A stretch of DNA of 24,359 bases from Proteobacteria bacterium UBA1847 (GTDB lineage: Bacteria; Pseudomonadota; Gammaproteobacteria; Steroidobacterales; Woeseiaceae): assembly GCA_002338605.1 (NCBI GenBank), contig DDIP01000003.1, positions 2,056 through 26,414 of the forward strand. Reading direction: 5' to 3'. The position numbers and the translations under genes are program-made. Positions 1 through 7,823 of this stretch are shown here, in pieces; position 1 is the stretch's first letter; the number at the start of each line of letters is the position of its first letter. The notes under the pieces are model-generated. The model did no database searches and had not been told where the DNA came from. It was given only the letters and a program-made list of their open reading frames with translations.

Positions 1-401
1 GCAACGGGCGTGTCATTGGTGGTTTCGCCGGAGGCACGGCGGATGCGTTCACACTGTTCGAGTTGTTCGAAGGAAAGCTCGAGCAGTACGGCAACCTGAC
101 GCGCGCGGCGATCGAACTCGCCAAAGACTGGCGAACGGACCGGCGGCTGCGTCGGCTTGAAGCATTACTGTGCGTCGCCGACAGCGAATCATCACTGGTC
201 GTTTCAGGTAACGGCGATGTCATCGAACCCGAAAACAACCTGATGGCGATCGGATCGGGAGGACCCTTCGCACAGGCCGCCGCTCTCGCCTTGCTGGAGA
301 ACACCGAACTGGAAGCGGCCGATATCGCGAAAAAGGCCTTGTTGATCGCCGGCGAAATCTGCGTGTTCACCAACCAAAACATCATTATCGAAGAACTGTA
401 G
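1..401 (+). CDS. hslV: ATP-dependent protease subunit HslV, 3' part
   Basis: This is the C-terminal 132 residues of the HslV (ClpQ) peptidase, the proteolytic dodecamer that pairs with the HslU ATPase to degrade misfolded cytoplasmic proteins. The reading frame is open from base 3 and ends with TAG at 399-401. Visible family landmarks are the [17 protein letters not shown] segment near the left edge, LAKDWRTDR, the [14 protein letters not shown] helix region, and the C-terminal tail ending in NIIIEEL, which inserts into HslU in this family. The usual length is about 175-185 residues, so the catalytic N-terminal threonine and roughly the first 45-50 residues lie outside the window. hslU follows after 26 bases in the same direction, the standard operon. 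Identification is secure; only the fragment can be judged. Confidence 0.97.
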   Translation, partial: NGRVIGGFAGGTADAFTLFELFEGKLEQYGNLTRAAIELAKDWRTDRRLRRLEALLCVADSESSLVVSGNGDVIEPENNLMAIGSGGPFAQAAALALLENTELEAADIAKKALLIAGEICVFTNQNIIIEEL

Positions 402-427
402 GAGCGCGCCTGGCGCACAACCAAACA

Positions 428-1765
428 ATGTCACAAATGACCCCAAGAGAAATCGTCCAGGAGCTGGACAAACACATCATCGGCCAGGACGACGCGAAGC
501 GTGCTGTCGCGATCGCTCTTAGAAACCGTTGGCGCCGAGTCCAGGTTGACGAACCGCTTCGTAGCGAGATCACGCCAAAGAACATTCTGATGATCGGACC
601 AACGGGTGTTGGCAAGACCGAAATCTCGCGTCGCCTTGCGCGGCTGGCACGCGCGCCTTTTATCAAAATCGAAGCGACGAAATTTACGGAAGTCGGCTAC
701 GTTGGCCGCGAAGTCGACAGCATCATTCGCGATCTCATGGACACCGCCATCAAGATGACGCGTGAAGATGCCATGGCGAAAGTTCGACATCGCGCAGAAG
801 ATGCCGCCGAAGAACGTGTGCTGGATGCCTTACTGCCGCCACCTTCTTCACAAGCCGGGTTTACCCCGGATTCCGAGTCGTCCGACAGCGAAACGCGGCA
901 GAAATTTCGCAAGATGCTGCGTGAGGGAAAACTGGACGACAAGGAAATCGAAATTGAAATTATGGCGATTCCCGTTGGTGTGGAGATCATGGCGCCTCCG
1001 GGGATGGAAGACATGACCAGCCAGCTGCAGGGCATGTTCCAGAACCTGGGTGGCAACCGCAGCAAGACTCGAAAACTCAAAGTGAAAGAAGCATTTCGCC
1101 ACCTGACGGATGAGGAAGCGGCGAAAATGCTCGACGACGAAGAACTTAAATTGCAGGCGCTGGAAGCCGTGGAGCAACACGGCATCGTGTTTCTCGACGA
1201 GCTCGACAAGGTTGCCCGCAGCAGCGGCACGCACGGTGGTGCTGACGTATCGCGCGAAGGTGTACAACGTGATTTGCTGCCGCTCGTCGAAGGCTCGACG
1301 GTCAACACCAAGTACGGCATGGTCAAGACGGATCACATTTTGTTCATCGCCTCCGGTGCGTTTCATGTCGCCAAACCATCAGACCTGATCCCGGAATTGC
1401 AGGGACGCTTCCCGATACGGGTCGAGCTCAAGTCGCTGACGACGGACGACTTTGTCCGCATTCTGACCGAGACGGACTCATCGTTGACGGCGCAGTACAG
1501 CGCGTTGCTCGCGACTGAAGACGTGACCCTCAAGTTCGCCGAAAGCGGCGTCCGTCGCCTGGCAGAGGTCGCATTCCAGGTAAACGAGAACACCGAGAAC
1601 ATCGGTGCACGACGACTTCATACGGTTATGGAGCGGCTGCTGGAAACAATTTCTTTCGAGGCTTCGGACAAGAGTGGTGCCAAGCTCACGGTGGATGCGG
1701 GTTATGTCAATGATCACCTGGCGGAGTTGGCGAAGAATGAGGATTTGAGTCGGTATATTCTTTGA
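428..1765 (+). CDS. hslU: ATP-dependent protease ATPase subunit HslU
   Basis: HslU (ClpY) is the AAA+ unfoldase of the HslUV protease; it feeds unfolded substrates into HslV and acts in the cytoplasm. The product is 445 residues, the normal family size. Visible motifs: the N-terminal [17 protein letters not shown] segment, Walker A GPTGVGKT at about residues 57-64, the pore-loop region [15 protein letters not shown] just after it, Walker [11 protein letters not shown] at about 252-261, and the AAA+ C-domain with [16 protein letters not shown]. The I-domain between Walker A and B is present and of ordinary length. The tail ends in SRYIL, the hydrophobic C-terminus that activates HslV. The ATG at 428 lies 26 bases after hslV, and the two genes are expected to be co-transcribed, often under heat-shock control; any promoter lies outside the window. 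No terminator with a T-run follows, but a long inverted repeat begins 22 bases after the stop. Confidence 0.98.
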   Translation: MSQMTPREIVQELDKHIIGQDDAKRAVAIALRNRWRRVQVDEPLRSEITPKNILMIGPTGVGKTEISRRLARLARAPFIKIEATKFTEVGYVGREVDSIIRDLMDTAIKMTREDAMAKVRHRAEDAAEERVLDALLPPPSSQAGFTPDSESSDSETRQKFRKMLREGKLDDKEIEIEIMAIPVGVEIMAPPGMEDMTSQLQGMFQNLGGNRSKTRKLKVKEAFRHLTDEEAAKMLDDEELKLQALEAVEQHGIVFLDELDKVARSSGTHGGADVSREGVQRDLLPLVEGSTVNTKYGMVKTDHILFIASGAFHVAKPSDLIPELQGRFPIRVELKSLTTDDFVRILTETDSSLTAQYSALLATEDVTLKFAESGVRRLAEVAFQVNENTENIGARRLHTVMERLLETISFEASDKSGAKLTVDAGYVNDHLAELAKNEDLSRYIL

Positions 1766-1787
1766 TTCCTGATCGTCGATTCTTTTC

Positions 1788-1859
1788 GTCATTGCCGAAC
1801 AAAAGCTGCATATCGCTTCACTAACAGGCGCTAACCTGCAGCTTTTGTTCGGCAATGAC
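1788..1859. repeat. Perfect 23-bp inverted repeat with 26-nt loop
   Basis: The left arm at 1788-1810 and the right arm at 1837-1859 are exact reverse complements over 23 bases, separated by 26 bases. Both arms contain CCGAACAAAAGC or its complement. RNA from either strand could form a long uninterrupted stem. Neither side has the T-run expected of an intrinsic terminator, and the loop is large for one. The element occupies most of the gap between the hslU stop and the ubiE start. The right arm covers the upstream in-frame ATG at 1855, which argues against that codon as the ubiE start. I saw no further copy of the arm sequence in this window. Its function is unknown: candidates are an mRNA-stabilising or attenuating hairpin, a protein-binding site, or a member of a small dispersed repeat family. 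Confidence 0.9.
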
Positions 1860-1941
1860 TTACCCCGTCGCGGCGGATGGTGATCCGCAATGTTCGATTG
1901 TGGTACTGGCCGTGCCCGAGGGGGGCGGGTATCCTTGCCCG

Positions 1942-2694
1942 ATGACTTCAGACGACGAACATACGACTCACTTCGGCTTCAGCAAGGTCGACAAGGCCGA
2001 GAAGGCGGGGCTGGTCCGTGGCGTGTTCGATTCTGTTGCGGATCGCTACGACATCATGAATGACCTGATGTCTGCCGGGCTGCATCGCCTGTGGAAGCGA
2101 TTCACGATCGATCAGGCTGCTGCCCGGCGCGGCGATGTCATCCTCGATCTTGCCGGTGGTACCGGTGATCTTGCCCGCGAGTTTTCCCGCCGGGTGGGCA
2201 AGGAGGGGCATGTTGTCCTTGCCGATATCAACTCGGCCATGCTGCAGCAGGGGCGACGTCGACTCATTGATGCCGGCGTCGCGGGCAACGTCACTATCGC
2301 TCAGGTTGACGCGCAGGCCCTGCCGTTCGACAACTCGACCTTTGACTGCATCACCATGGCTTTCGGTCTCCGCAACGTGACGGACAAAGAAGCGGCGCTC
2401 GCCTCCATGTTCCGGGTCCTGAAGCCAGGCGGAAAGGCGATGATCCTGGAATTTTCACAACCCAATAAGGCAATCAAACCCGCCTACGACCTTTACTCTT
2501 TCAAGGTGCTACCCGTGCTCGGCAAACTGGTTGCCGACGATCCGGACAGCTACCGCTACCTTGCCGAGTCCATTCGCATGCATCCGGACCAGGCGACCTT
2601 GCAGTCGATGATGGAGGCCGCTGGGTTTGAACGTTGCCGCTATCACAATCTTGCTGCTGGTATTGTTGCATTGCACATCGGCTATCGGATTTAG
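1942..2694 (+). CDS. ubiE: Demethylmenaquinone/2-methoxy-6-polyprenyl-1,4-benzoquinol C-methyltransferase UbiE
   Basis: UbiE is a class I SAM-dependent methyltransferase that adds the C-methyl group to the benzoquinol ring in ubiquinone synthesis, and also to demethylmenaquinol where menaquinone is made. From the ATG at 1942 the protein has 250 residues and aligns from its first residues with E. coli UbiE: TTHFGF near the start, then [23 protein letters not shown] motif [10 protein letters not shown] lies at about residues 68-76. Other landmarks are [26 protein letters not shown], and the C-terminal [16 protein letters not shown] and [11 protein letters not shown]. The same frame is open back to an ATG at 1855, but those 29 residues have no family counterpart and the codon sits inside the inverted repeat, so 1942 is preferred. 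ubiJ follows 6 bases after the stop and then ubiB, forming a quinone operon. Confidence 0.97.
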   Translation: MTSDDEHTTHFGFSKVDKAEKAGLVRGVFDSVADRYDIMNDLMSAGLHRLWKRFTIDQAAARRGDVILDLAGGTGDLAREFSRRVGKEGHVVLADINSAMLQQGRRRLIDAGVAGNVTIAQVDAQALPFDNSTFDCITMAFGLRNVTDKEAALASMFRVLKPGGKAMILEFSQPNKAIKPAYDLYSFKVLPVLGKLVADDPDSYRYLAESIRMHPDQATLQSMMEAAGFERCRYHNLAAGIVALHIGYRI

Positions 2695-2700
2695 GCCATC

Positions 2701-3306
2701 ATGGATGCGCTTGAAGTCCTGTTACGTCCACTCGCGAAAATGTTGAACCGCAATATTCAACAATCCACGCCCGCTCGTGAACTTTGCAGGGAGTTATCGG
2801 GAAAAATCGTCGCCGTCCGCGTCCGGGGCACCGCACTTGCCGCCTGCTTCGTTGTGAACGACGACCTGCTCGACGTCCGGCCTGTGGTTGAAGATGAGCC
2901 TGATGTTGTTGTTGAAGGGTCTATGTTAACGCTCGCGCGCATGGCCGGATCCTCCGGCGAACAGGCAATCCGAGACGGCACCCTGTCCCTGACCGGTGAC
3001 GCGGAAATTGCCGGGCGCTTCCAGCAATTGCTGCATTACGCGCAACCGGATCCGGAAGAAGAGCTTTCCGGTGTCGTCGGCGATATCGCCGCACATCGCC
3101 TCGGTGAATTCGCCCGGGGTCTCGGCCGCTGGGGACGCGAGGCCCGACAGACTATGGGTGACAATATTCGCGAATACCTGCAGGAAGAAAGCCGGGATGT
3201 GCCCAGCCGTTATGAATTCGAAAGGTTTTCGTCCGATGTCAACACGCTGCGCGATGACCTTGCCCGTACCGAAGCACGACTGAAACAGTTGCAGGGCGGC
3301 GACTAG
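2701..3306 (+). CDS. ubiJ: Ubiquinone biosynthesis accessory factor UbiJ (SCP2 domain)
   Basis: UbiJ is a lipid-binding accessory protein of the soluble Ubi metabolon. Its N-terminal SCP2 (sterol carrier) fold holds the hydrophobic polyprenyl intermediates for the ring-modifying enzymes, and it works with UbiK through C-terminal coiled coils. The 201-residue product fits: an SCP2-like stretch at about residues 10-115, with GKIVAVRVRGT and a GTLSLTGDAEIAGRFQQLL segment typical of the domain end, followed by a charged helical C-terminus. The last 30 residues (FSSDVNTLRDDLARTEARLK) look like a short coiled coil. The sequence itself is poorly conserved in this family; the strongest support is position, since ubiE-ubiJ-ubiB is the standard proteobacterial order. 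It starts 6 bases after ubiE and ends one base before the ubiB GTG, so translational coupling is likely. Confidence 0.92.
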   Translation: MDALEVLLRPLAKMLNRNIQQSTPARELCRELSGKIVAVRVRGTALAACFVVNDDLLDVRPVVEDEPDVVVEGSMLTLARMAGSSGEQAIRDGTLSLTGDAEIAGRFQQLLHYAQPDPEEELSGVVGDIAAHRLGEFARGLGRWGREARQTMGDNIREYLQEESRDVPSRYEFERFSSDVNTLRDDLARTEARLKQLQGGD

Positions 3307-3307
3307 T

Positions 3308-4936
3308 GTGACAACACGCCGAACCCTGTTTCGTATGCTTGCAATCCAGCGGGTACTCGTGAAGTACGGCCTGGATGACATCATTAAAGAGACGCACCTG
3401 TTGCGCCCTCTGCGATTCATTTTTTACCTGTCACCCACACGGCGCAACAAGTCGGCGCCGGTTGGTGAACGTATTCGACTTGCACTTGAAGAGCTCGGGC
3501 CCATCTTCGTCAAGTTCGGGCAGGCTATTTCCACGCGACGAGATCTGCTGCCGCGGGATATCGCTGATGAGTTGGCGAAACTGCAGGACGCGGTGCCGCC
3601 TTTCCCTGCTGAGCAGGCCATTGAGATCATCGACGCCGCCTACGGCGAATCCGTTGATGCGGTGTTTGAGCGATTTGACAGGGAACCTCTGGCGGCCGCC
3701 TCAATTGCGCAGGTTCATACCGCGAAGCTCAAGACCGGGCACGAGGTCGTCGTCAAGATTCTTCGCCCGGGCGTGCAGGAACAGATCGAAAATGATCTCG
3801 CCGTCTTGAAGCTGATCGCAGGCCTCGCTGATCGATACTGGCAACACGGAAAGCGATTGCGCCCTCTTGAGGTCGTAAGCGAATACCAAAACACGATCTT
3901 CGACGAGCTTGACCTGATGCGTGAGGCCGCAAATACCGCGCAGCTAAAACGCAACTTCAAGGGTAACAACATGCTTTATGTTCCGGAGATCTATTGGGAC
4001 TATTGCCGTCCCGAGGTCATGGTTCAGGAGCGCATTTACGGTACACCGATTAGCGACATGGCAGCACTGCAGGCCGCCGGCGCAAACATCCAGCTGCTTG
4101 CCGAGAACGGCGTCGAAATATTCTTCACCCAGGTGTTTCACCACAACTTTTTTCATGCGGACATGCACCCGGGCAATATTTTTGTCATTACGACGGATCC
4201 GGATCACCCGAAGTACGCGGCTGTCGACTTCGGCATCGTCGGCACTCTGAGTCCCGATGATCAACGCTATCTCGCTGAAAACTTTCTTGCATTTTTTGAT
4301 CGCGATTATCATCGCATTGCGAAACTGCACCTGGACAGTGGCTGGGTTCCAGCCGAAACACGTATTGACCAGCTCGAAACGGCGATTCGCACCGTCTGTG
4401 AGCCGATCTTCAACAAGCCGCTGTCCGAAATATCTTTTGCTGCCTTGTTGATGCGGCTGTTCCGGGTCGCACAGCGGTTTAACGTCGAGATTCAGCCGCA
4501 GTTGATCTTGCTGCACAAGACGCTGTTCAATATAGAGGGACTTGGCCGACAGTTGTATCCGCAGCTCGATCTCTGGAAAACCGCGCACCCGGTTATGAAG
4601 CGCTGGATGAACGAACAAGTCGGTCCACGGGCCATGCTCAAGGATTTGCGTGAAAACCTGCCGCAGTTGCGAGATGCCCTGCGCGACCTGCCGGCAATTC
4701 TGAAACATCTTGGCGAGCAGGCGGCCGATGGACGGTATCAGTTTGAAATGCAGTCCGAAGAACTCGCAAAGATGGCTGCGCAATCAGACCGGCAGCGCCG
4801 CCAACGCTTCTGGCTGACTGTGGCCGCAACGGCGACACTTTCAGGAAGTTTGGTGCTTGCGCTTGGCGCCATACCGGTGCTCGGCTGGTCCTTGCTCGCG
4901 GTTGGGCTGGTCTCTGCTTATCTCGGGCGACCCTGA
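3308..4936 (+). CDS. ubiB: Ubiquinone biosynthesis kinase-like protein UbiB
   Basis: UbiB is the membrane-anchored atypical kinase/ATPase (ABC1/ADCK/Coq8 family) needed for aerobic ubiquinone synthesis, probably by extracting or presenting lipid intermediates to the Ubi complex. The 542-residue product matches E. coli UbiB along its length. The UbiB-specific KxGQ motif lies in FVKFGQAISTRRDLLP (about 67-82). The Ala-rich nucleotide loop AAASIAQVH replaces the usual Gly-rich loop. The invariant-lysine strand is HEVVVKILRP. HADMHPGNIF is at about 283-292 and the metal-binding Asp is in DFGIVGTL at about 307. Two hydrophobic helices fill residues about 500-540 at the C-terminus, the membrane anchor. 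The start is GTG at 3308, one base after the ubiJ stop; an ATG nine codons downstream is the alternative. The stop is followed one base later by the convergent methyltransferase gene. Confidence 0.97.
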   Translation: MTTRRTLFRMLAIQRVLVKYGLDDIIKETHLLRPLRFIFYLSPTRRNKSAPVGERIRLALEELGPIFVKFGQAISTRRDLLPRDIADELAKLQDAVPPFPAEQAIEIIDAAYGESVDAVFERFDREPLAAASIAQVHTAKLKTGHEVVVKILRPGVQEQIENDLAVLKLIAGLADRYWQHGKRLRPLEVVSEYQNTIFDELDLMREAANTAQLKRNFKGNNMLYVPEIYWDYCRPEVMVQERIYGTPISDMAALQAAGANIQLLAENGVEIFFTQVFHHNFFHADMHPGNIFVITTDPDHPKYAAVDFGIVGTLSPDDQRYLAENFLAFFDRDYHRIAKLHLDSGWVPAETRIDQLETAIRTVCEPIFNKPLSEISFAALLMRLFRVAQRFNVEIQPQLILLHKTLFNIEGLGRQLYPQLDLWKTAHPVMKRWMNEQVGPRAMLKDLRENLPQLRDALRDLPAILKHLGEQAADGRYQFEMQSEELAKMAAQSDRQRRQRFWLTVAATATLSGSLVLALGAIPVLGWSLLAVGLVSAYLGRP

Positions 4937-4937
4937 T

Positions 4938-5663
4938 TCAGGTCGGTCGATCAAGCACGAAACCGACCTCGCGACCGGTTTCCGACAAGCCAAAAATCTT
5001 GTAACCAAGCTCGCGCAACATGGCGATGCTCTCGGCCGTCCGCTCCTTGCCAATACCGGGGAAGCGATGATGGAACTCGACCAACAGTTGCTCAGGTAGT
5101 CGCCTGACCCCTTTCAGTCCCTCGAGAATGCCGTACTCGGCACCTTCCACATCCATTTTCAGAAGATCGACTTTCTCATGCTGCAGCAATTCCATGATCG
5201 CAGCCACAGTGTAGGCCGGTGTATCGATAAAATCGTTCGGATCTCCGGCTTCCCTGTCGGCGGTCCACATCACCTCCGCGCTTTTTCCCTGGCGATTGAC
5301 ACGGCGATACAGGCGCAACTTGCCATCCGCGCCGGCAACCGCCCAGGGCTTGAATACGAATCGCTCCGGCAGTTCCTGGCTGAATACCCACTCCATCGAA
5401 TACGGTGTCGGATCAAAGGCAAATACCGTCGCATCAAAACGTTCAATCAGGTCAAGGTCAAAATCGATGGAATCACCGACACCCAATGAGTAAATAATCG
5501 AATTCCGATTCAGCCTGCTCCCGATAAATTGCCAGTCGGCGGTCTCGATCGTTTCGACATCGACCTCCGGCTTGAGCCAAAGCTCCTTTCCCGCGACGCG
5601 CTTCAGGAACAGCTTTACGGGCCAGAACCACGGCTGTCGCTTCATCCAGCCCGATGTCCTCAT
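4938..5663 (-). CDS. FkbM-family SAM-dependent methyltransferase
   Basis: This is a FkbM-type methyltransferase, a family that O-methylates sugars, polyketides or other small molecules; the substrate cannot be read from sequence. From the ATG at 5663 the protein has 241 residues. It shows a Rossmann SAM site with motif I YSLGVGDSIDFDLDL, the acidic ribose-binding Asp in VFAFDPTP, and the family signature LLKMDVEGAEYGILEG in the second half, followed by LLVEFHHRF. The frame is open up to an ATG at 5702, but that start would overlap the end of the upstream phospholipase D remnant. The ATG at 5663 lies 17 bases beyond that remnant's stop and has a modest GAAGAG element before it; an ATG at 5645 is also possible. 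The gene converges with ubiB and has no other functional - strand neighbour. No signal peptide or membrane segment is seen. Confidence 0.85.
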   Translation of the reverse strand: MRTSGWMKRQPWFWPVKLFLKRVAGKELWLKPEVDVETIETADWQFIGSRLNRNSIIYSLGVGDSIDFDLDLIERFDATVFAFDPTPYSMEWVFSQELPERFVFKPWAVAGADGKLRLYRRVNRQGKSAEVMWTADREAGDPNDFIDTPAYTVAAIMELLQHEKVDLLKMDVEGAEYGILEGLKGVRRLPEQLLVEFHHRFPGIGKERTAESIAMLRELGYKIFGLSETGREVGFVLDRPT

Positions 5664-5679
5664 GTTCGCCGCTCTTCGA

Positions 5680-5808
5680 TCACAGTTGATTCTCCGGCAC
5701 AATGCGTAACAGAAAGGCTCGAAACCGATGCATCAGTGACGCCTTGGGCTCCGACCATTCGATGACTTCGACACCGTCAATTGTGGCACGCCACTGCAGC
5801 CGGCTGCG
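5680..5808 (-). pseudogene. C-terminal remnant of a phospholipase D/cardiolipin synthase-like gene
   Basis: On the - strand, an open frame ending with TGA at 5680-5682 encodes about 42 residues that look like the extreme C-terminus of PLD-superfamily phospholipases related to ClsC/YmdC. It reads SRLQWRA, then a short linker IDGVEVIEW, then EPKASLMHRFRAFLLRIVPENQL. The pattern of an EP..S segment, an RF-led amphipathic helix and a final P-E-x-Q-L is how I recall those enzymes ending. The frame stays open to an ATG at 5928, but the residues before about 5808 are unlike the family, and neither HKD catalytic motif is anywhere nearby. The upstream side is occupied by the divergent MMPL gene. I infer that a larger gene was cut off by rearrangement, leaving its tail directly upstream of the FkbM gene. 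The homology is recalled from pattern memory, so the call is moderate. Confidence 0.5.
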
Positions 5809-5838
5809 AGGAGTAGCACGGCTAACCCGAGCCGCAAC

Positions 5839-5858
5839 AATTGTGCATTTGTACAATT
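5839..5858. promoter_or_regulatory. Small dyad AATTGT-N8-ACAATT upstream of the MMPL gene
   Basis: Hexamers AATTGT (5839-5844) and ACAATT (5853-5858) are exact inverted copies around 8 bases, in the AT-rich gap between the phospholipase D remnant and the transporter start at 5922. A weak promoter-like pair TTGTAC (5849-5854) and TAATCT (5872-5877), 17 bases apart, overlaps it. This could be an operator for the transporter-acyltransferase pair. A 6-bp dyad in an AT-rich gap can also arise by chance. Confidence 0.2.
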
Positions 5859-5921
5859 CAGAGGTCTTGCGTAATCTGCGTCGATGGCGATTCCTCTCCT
5901 GATCAGGGCGCGCAGTCCAAG

Positions 5922-7823
5922 ATGACACGGTCGTGGCCTACGATGCCCGTTTCCATTGCGGGGCTGATACTCACCGTTGGTTCTATTGTATTGCTGCTCG
6001 ACCTCAGAATCGAAGCTGACGTCTATGGCCTGCTCGGCCAGAACGACAAAGCGGTGCGCCTTTTCGACCGGCTCTCGTCAAGTATGCCCGGACTCGAGGA
6101 GTTGCTGGTCGTGTGTGATCGGGACACGGTGCTCGATCGAGAGAGCGTCAGCAAGATCGCGAATATCGTCGGCGTGGCTGAACACACGCGCTCTTACCTT
6201 GACGACGGCACGTCACCGGTTTACGGGTTCTCGCTGGCGGTTGACGCCTCTGACTGGCACGAAACAAAACCGATCATTTTGCAAACCTCGGAAATTCTCG
6301 GTGCAGTACCCGGCCATTGTGGCCTGGCTGGGACGCCAGCAGTCGTTTTTGAAATGCAAAGTCGCGTTGATCACGACTTGCGTGTGGCGATTGTGCTCGC
6401 CGTCATTTTTGTAAGCCTGTTGTTCGCGTTCGTCTATCGAATCGGACTGCTCGCATTCTTTATGATGATTCCGGTCGGACTCGGTATTGCGTGGGGTCTG
6501 GCAGCGTACAGCCTGATTCGAACGGAACTCACGCTACTCGCCGCAACCGTTCCGACGCTGTTGCTGGGCATTGGCATTGACCACTGCATTCACATGATCC
6601 AATCCTGCCGCTATGCGATGACACATGACAGGATGCCACGAGATCGTGCGGTGCTGGTGGCCTGGAACCGGATGCTCCGTCCGATTACGCTTGCCAGCCT
6701 GACCACGGCCATTACGTTCGTTGCGCTGACGCGGGCAGAACTCAGCGGGTTCGTCGATCTGGGCTGGTCGGGCGCGCTGGTTACATTGGGCGTGTTTGTC
6801 GCGTGCATGGGATTGCTGCCCCTCGTCCTGCTGACGTGCCCGGAGCACTGGCTGGTACGAAGCGCCGCTTTTGACACACCGGTGCGCCGGCTCGCACTCC
6901 TGGTCGAAAAACACGGGGTCACCATATCCATGGTCGCTGTTGGCCTCGCAATACTTGCATCGTTCAGCGCCAGCAGTCTTGAGATGCTAAGCGACAATCA
7001 CAAACTCGAGACCAGCGGCCTGCCGGCACGTGACTTGCAGGAGCGCATTGCAGAAGAACACGAACTCAGCAGGTCGCCGCTGCTGCTGTTGTTCGATAAC
7101 GCGGGCGATGCAATCGAACTGCTCGCTGCTACCGACCGACCGGTCGATATCCATTCGATCATGGCGGTCTCCGAGGTTGCCGGCCTGCTACAGGTACACC
7201 CGGTATCGAATCCATTTATTCGCGCCGACTATGATCGAATCATCGCCGAGCTGAGTGCCTGGATTACCGCGGAGGGTCTCGGCGACTGGCAGATCAGCGG
7301 TGCTCCCGCATTGAATTCACGAATCGATGAGTTGTTGAGTGGCGATGTTCCACGGGTCATGCCGTTCGCGGCAATCGCAATTTTCCTGGTGTTGCTGGTC
7401 GGCACCCGCAGTTTCGTATTACCGCTGTTGATCCTGGCGCCGTTAGGCCTGGCACTGGTCTGGCTTGCAGGCCTCATGAGCCTGTTTGGCATCGCCGTGT
7501 CGGCCGTTACGATCGCCATCGCTCCATTGGTTCTCGGTATCGGTGTAGACGGCGGCGTCCATTTTTTTGCGTCGTGGCATCGGCATGATGGAGACCTTGA
7601 GGAAGTGTTCGCCGAAACCGGCCTCGCGATTATCGTTACGGTAACGACGTCAATTGCGGCGTTCGGTACGTTTGTTCTTTCCGAGAGTCCTTCACTGGTT
7701 CGATTTGGTTCACAGGCCTCGCTCGCACTTGCGGGATGTCTGTTCGTGACGCTGACCTTATTGCCCAGCATTGCACGCCGCTTGCAATCGACGAACAAGC
7801 TCCGTTCAGGTGAGTCATCCTGA
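5922..7823 (+). CDS. MMPL/RND-superfamily transporter
   Basis: This is an inner-membrane MMPL-type member of the RND superfamily, probably a proton-driven exporter of lipids or other hydrophobic molecules; the cargo is unknown. The 633-residue protein has the duplicated layout of the family. A first helix (about 8-27) is followed by a periplasmic domain (about 28-155) and a five- or six-helix block (about 157-310). A second leading helix, a second periplasmic domain (about 360-485) and a second helix block (about 488-620) follow. The conserved mid-membrane Asp motifs appear in both halves: GIGIDHCIHM (Asp about 220) and GIGVDGGVHFF (Asp about 543). The frame is open to a TTG at 5841, but the stretch before the ATG at 5922 is not membrane-like; ATG 5943 is an alternative. 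Its TGA shares bases with the ATG of the acyltransferase gene, so the two are translationally coupled. Hopanoid transporter HpnN-like proteins are the nearest named relatives I can suggest, without a claim of orthology. Confidence 0.85.
   Translation: MTRSWPTMPVSIAGLILTVGSIVLLLDLRIEADVYGLLGQNDKAVRLFDRLSSSMPGLEELLVVCDRDTVLDRESVSKIANIVGVAEHTRSYLDDGTSPVYGFSLAVDASDWHETKPIILQTSEILGAVPGHCGLAGTPAVVFEMQSRVDHDLRVAIVLAVIFVSLLFAFVYRIGLLAFFMMIPVGLGIAWGLAAYSLIRTELTLLAATVPTLLLGIGIDHCIHMIQSCRYAMTHDRMPRDRAVLVAWNRMLRPITLASLTTAITFVALTRAELSGFVDLGWSGALVTLGVFVACMGLLPLVLLTCPEHWLVRSAAFDTPVRRLALLVEKHGVTISMVAVGLAILASFSASSLEMLSDNHKLETSGLPARDLQERIAEEHELSRSPLLLLFDNAGDAIELLAATDRPVDIHSIMAVSEVAGLLQVHPVSNPFIRADYDRIIAELSAWITAEGLGDWQISGAPALNSRIDELLSGDVPRVMPFAAIAIFLVLLVGTRSFVLPLLILAPLGLALVWLAGLMSLFGIAVSAVTIAIAPLVLGIGVDGGVHFFASWHRHDGDLEEVFAETGLAIIVTVTTSIAAFGTFVLSESPSLVRFGSQASLALAGCLFVTLTLLPSIARRLQSTNKLRSGESS

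Noticed and set aside
1788..1859. Intrinsic terminator or integron attC site as explanation for the inverted repeat
   Set aside because: There is no T-run on either strand and the loop is 26 bases, so a terminator is unlikely. The arms are perfectly symmetric and lack the RYYYAAC/GTTRRRY core of attC, and no integrase or cassette is present.
1855..1941. Upstream ATG extending ubiE by 29 residues
   Set aside because: The ATG lies inside the inverted repeat, and the added residues have no counterpart in UbiE, whose N-terminus fits the ATG at 1942.
3944..4783. 279-codon open frame on the - strand inside ubiB
   Set aside because: Fully antisense to ubiB, which has intact motifs along its whole length. 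No family features are seen in the shadow.
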